Assembly: GCA_016786705.1 (NCBI GenBank)
Contig: JAEUVV010000013.1
Location: 1 to 64,000 of the forward strand
DNA length: 64,000 nucleotides
Reading direction: 5' to 3'
DNA from: Taibaiella sp.
Lineage (GTDB): Bacteria; Bacteroidota; Bacteroidia; Chitinophagales; Chitinophagaceae
Of this stretch, positions 62,607 through 64,000 are shown piece by piece (the first letter of the stretch is position 1; every line of letters begins with the position of its first letter). The notes below the pieces were generated by a model. The model made no database searches, was not told the DNA's origin, and saw nothing but the letters and a program-made list of their open reading frames with translations. The translations under genes were made by a program, and so were the position numbers.

Positions 62607-63341
62607 CTACCCTAAACCAGGCTTACAGTTAAAAAAGTAATTAATTGATAATCCATAATAAGTATAATAAGCAGTAGATAAATTACTGTAAAATCCCCAG
62701 CCGCTCATTACACCTTTTACACGCATCGCCTTTTGCGCATCCAGCCCTATATTTCCGGCTAAACGCAGCCGGCTATCATTATTGAACCGGAAGGAATAAC
62801 CGAATGCTAATTGCGGTGAAATAATCAATTGTTTGTAGTTGCGAACACCTTCTAAATAAATATCCTCCTCTATTATTTCCTGGTAATTATCGTTTCCTAA
62901 TAATAAGCAACGGATATCAGGTCCCAGGGACACATCAAAGGCTGCGGTCCTGTTTAAAGGTATCTTATAGTTAAACATAAGGGGCACAGATAAATAATAT
63001 AGTGCAATATCAAGGGTCGGCGGCGCAGGGCGGTTAACGTTCTGCAGCTTATCAAAATGGAATTGCGAACGGAAATTACTGACGCCTAATCCTGTTTCAA
63101 AAGATATATTTTTGGTAATAGATTTGGCAGCAAGCAAATGAACGGCAAACCCCGGGCGGTCGTTTTGTACAAAACCGGGAGCGGAATATCCGTAACCACT
63201 GAAGTGCTCCCTGTCTACGTGATTCAGCTTAGTTTGAAAAAGGCCCAGCCCTATTCCGTAAACTATTTTATTTTGAGCAAATAAAGGCTTGGTATAAAGC
63301 CCTGTTAGCAATGACAACAAGCAGAATAGTTTCTTTCCCAT
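62607..63341 (-). CDS. PorT-type outer-membrane beta-barrel protein
   Basis: 244 residues, signal peptide (ends LFAQ). Alternating hydrophobic strands through its length: VYGIGLGLFQTKLNHV, FAVHLLAAKSITKNISFETGLGVSNF, LYYLSVPLMFNYKIPLNRTAAFDVSLGPDI, LIISPQLAFGYSFRFN, ending TYYGLSINYFFNCKP. It resembles the outer-membrane beta-barrel (PorT-like) family. Function unknown. Single gene, divergent from the HD gene. Confidence 0.82.
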   Translation of the reverse strand: MGKKLFCLLSLLTGLYTKPLFAQNKIVYGIGLGLFQTKLNHVDREHFSGYGYSAPGFVQNDRPGFAVHLLAAKSITKNISFETGLGVSNFRSQFHFDKLQNVNRPAPPTLDIALYYLSVPLMFNYKIPLNRTAAFDVSLGPDIRCLLLGNDNYQEIIEEDIYLEGVRNYKQLIISPQLAFGYSFRFNNDSRLRLAGNIGLDAQKAMRVKGVMSGWGFYSNLSTAYYTYYGLSINYFFNCKPGLG

Positions 63342-63522
63342 TTTAATCTATCTATTTAAGGTTATGATTACTATCTTATTAACATAAATCATTAGTCAAA
63401 TATTATACACCAACCTAATAATTACTACATCGCATAAGAAAAACCCGCGGAAACTTCAAACATTGATTGATTTACCAACATTTATATTTGCAACTTACTA
63501 CTCCAAATAAAGCTTAAGTCAA
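63342..63522. other. Divergent intergenic region
   Basis: A 181-bp spacer between the barrel gene and the HD gene. It holds the TATATTTG -7 box for the latter at 63483. Nothing else evident. Confidence 0.5.
63483..63490 (+). promoter_or_regulatory. -7 element of the HD phosphohydrolase gene
   Basis: TATATTTG, fitting TAnnTTTG, 32 nt before the ATG at 63523. Confidence 0.5.
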
Positions 63523-64000
63523 ATGGAACCAATCATAAAAAATACTATAGCATTTGTCCGGCAACAATTATCCGGTGCCGAAGGGGGGCATGACTGGTTT
63601 CATATAGAGAGAGTATGGAAGAATACTTTACTGATTTTAGAACATGAAAATGCCAACCGGCTGATCTGTGAATTGGCCGCATTATTACATGATATCGCCG
63701 ATAGCAAATTCCACGGCGGTGATGAGGAACTCGGTCCCGCTATTGCCGGCAAATTTCTGGAAGCGCAACAGGTTGATACCCGTATCATCAACGAGGTAAA
63801 GCTGATCATTAAGAACATGTCTTATAAAGCTTCGCTGGGCCAGGTACATTATCATTCCAAAGAAATGGAAGTGGTACAGGATGCCGATCGATTGGATGCC
63901 ATTGGTGCTATTGGCATTGCCCGCGCCTTTAATTATGGCGGTTTTAAAAACAGGGCTTTGCATGACCCTACAATAAAGCCGGAGCAAAATATGAGCAAAG
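63523..64000 (+). CDS. HD-domain phosphohydrolase (3' part outside the window)
   Basis: 159 residues are visible; the frame continues past the window edge. HD motif set: GGHDWFHIERVW (His23, His27), LAALLHDIAD with His56-Asp57, and QDADRLDAIGAIGIARAF near 124-141, the Asp completing the metal site. This matches the YedJ-like family of metal-dependent phosphohydrolases. The substrate is not known. Start is ATG at 63523. Confidence 0.9.
   Translation, partial: MEPIIKNTIAFVRQQLSGAEGGHDWFHIERVWKNTLLILEHENANRLICELAALLHDIADSKFHGGDEELGPAIAGKFLEAQQVDTRIINEVKLIIKNMSYKASLGQVHYHSKEMEVVQDADRLDAIGAIGIARAFNYGGFKNRALHDPTIKPEQNMSK

Noticed and set aside
1..64000. tRNA or rRNA genes, CRISPR arrays, insertion sequences, prophage
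   Set aside because: None was seen: no cloverleaf with a T-loop, no short spaced repeats, no transposase or phage gene. xerD alone is not evidence of a mobile element.

Overview
The window looks like a chromosomal segment of a member of the Bacteroidota, probably close to Chitinophagaceae. Evidence seen in the sequence: two proteins with type IX secretion (T9SS) C-terminal sorting domains and a third large surface protein of the same style, many lipoproteins with the SCKK-type lipobox, an S46 dipeptidyl-peptidase, and many start regions preceded by the Bacteroidota -7 element TAnnTTTG, in two cases with TTTG exactly 19 nt upstream. The family placement is inference. No tRNA, rRNA, CRISPR array, insertion sequence or prophage was recognised.

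Layout. 1-4.3 kb: a truncated T9SS-type surface protein, a PQQ-repeat lipoprotein, and a thioredoxin-like protein followed by a MauG-type di-heme peroxidase. 4.3-20.4 kb: mostly housekeeping (potassium channel, hemE-hemD, queA, a LUD-domain protein, marR-xerD, YihY, aroC, a UbiA prenyltransferase, maf, a ketoacyl synthase, a chorismate-utilising enzyme, a Lys/Asp low-complexity protein, a secreted protein that is little more than a T9SS sorting domain, and the RelA/SpoT enzyme coupled to a WbqC-family gene). 21-33 kb: an 1126-residue T9SS surface protein, a CorC/HlyC transporter, nusB, two coiled-coil envelope proteins, an exonuclease-GIY-YIG fusion, an M28 peptidase and a tandem pair of paralogous secreted proteins with two identical 12-bp palindromes between them. 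33-40 kb: a nucleoside-type MFS permease, then a metal-flavoured locus: a Cys-motif small protein, an AraC regulator, a YHS-DUF2911 protein and, convergently, an operon of an MbnP-family lipoprotein, an MbnH/MauG-like di-heme peroxidase and an outer-membrane barrel whose mature N-terminus would be CDICGCG.

40-50.8 kb: two periplasmic dipeptidyl-peptidases (S46 and S9), a methionine pair (osmC-metZ divergent from metX), fabV and a thiolase. 50.9-55.3 kb: a three-gene Hsp70 cassette (small protein, 848-residue Hsp70 with an extra domain, single-pass membrane protein). 55.3-64 kb: sufE with a SufT-like gene, NamZ-type muramidase, argS, a four-gene operon cbpA-cbpM-DUF421-hydrolase, an outer-membrane barrel and a truncated HD phosphohydrolase.

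The two loci most worth follow-up are the MbnP/MbnH/CDICGCG operon (probably periplasmic copper handling with a Trp-derived ligand, found here without methanobactin genes) and the Hsp70 cassette, whose architecture suggests a specialised envelope-linked chaperone. Small-scale features are also informative: repeated TAATG stop/start couplings, and strong intrinsic terminators between most transcription units, two of which are interlocked with a stop codon or a neighbouring promoter.
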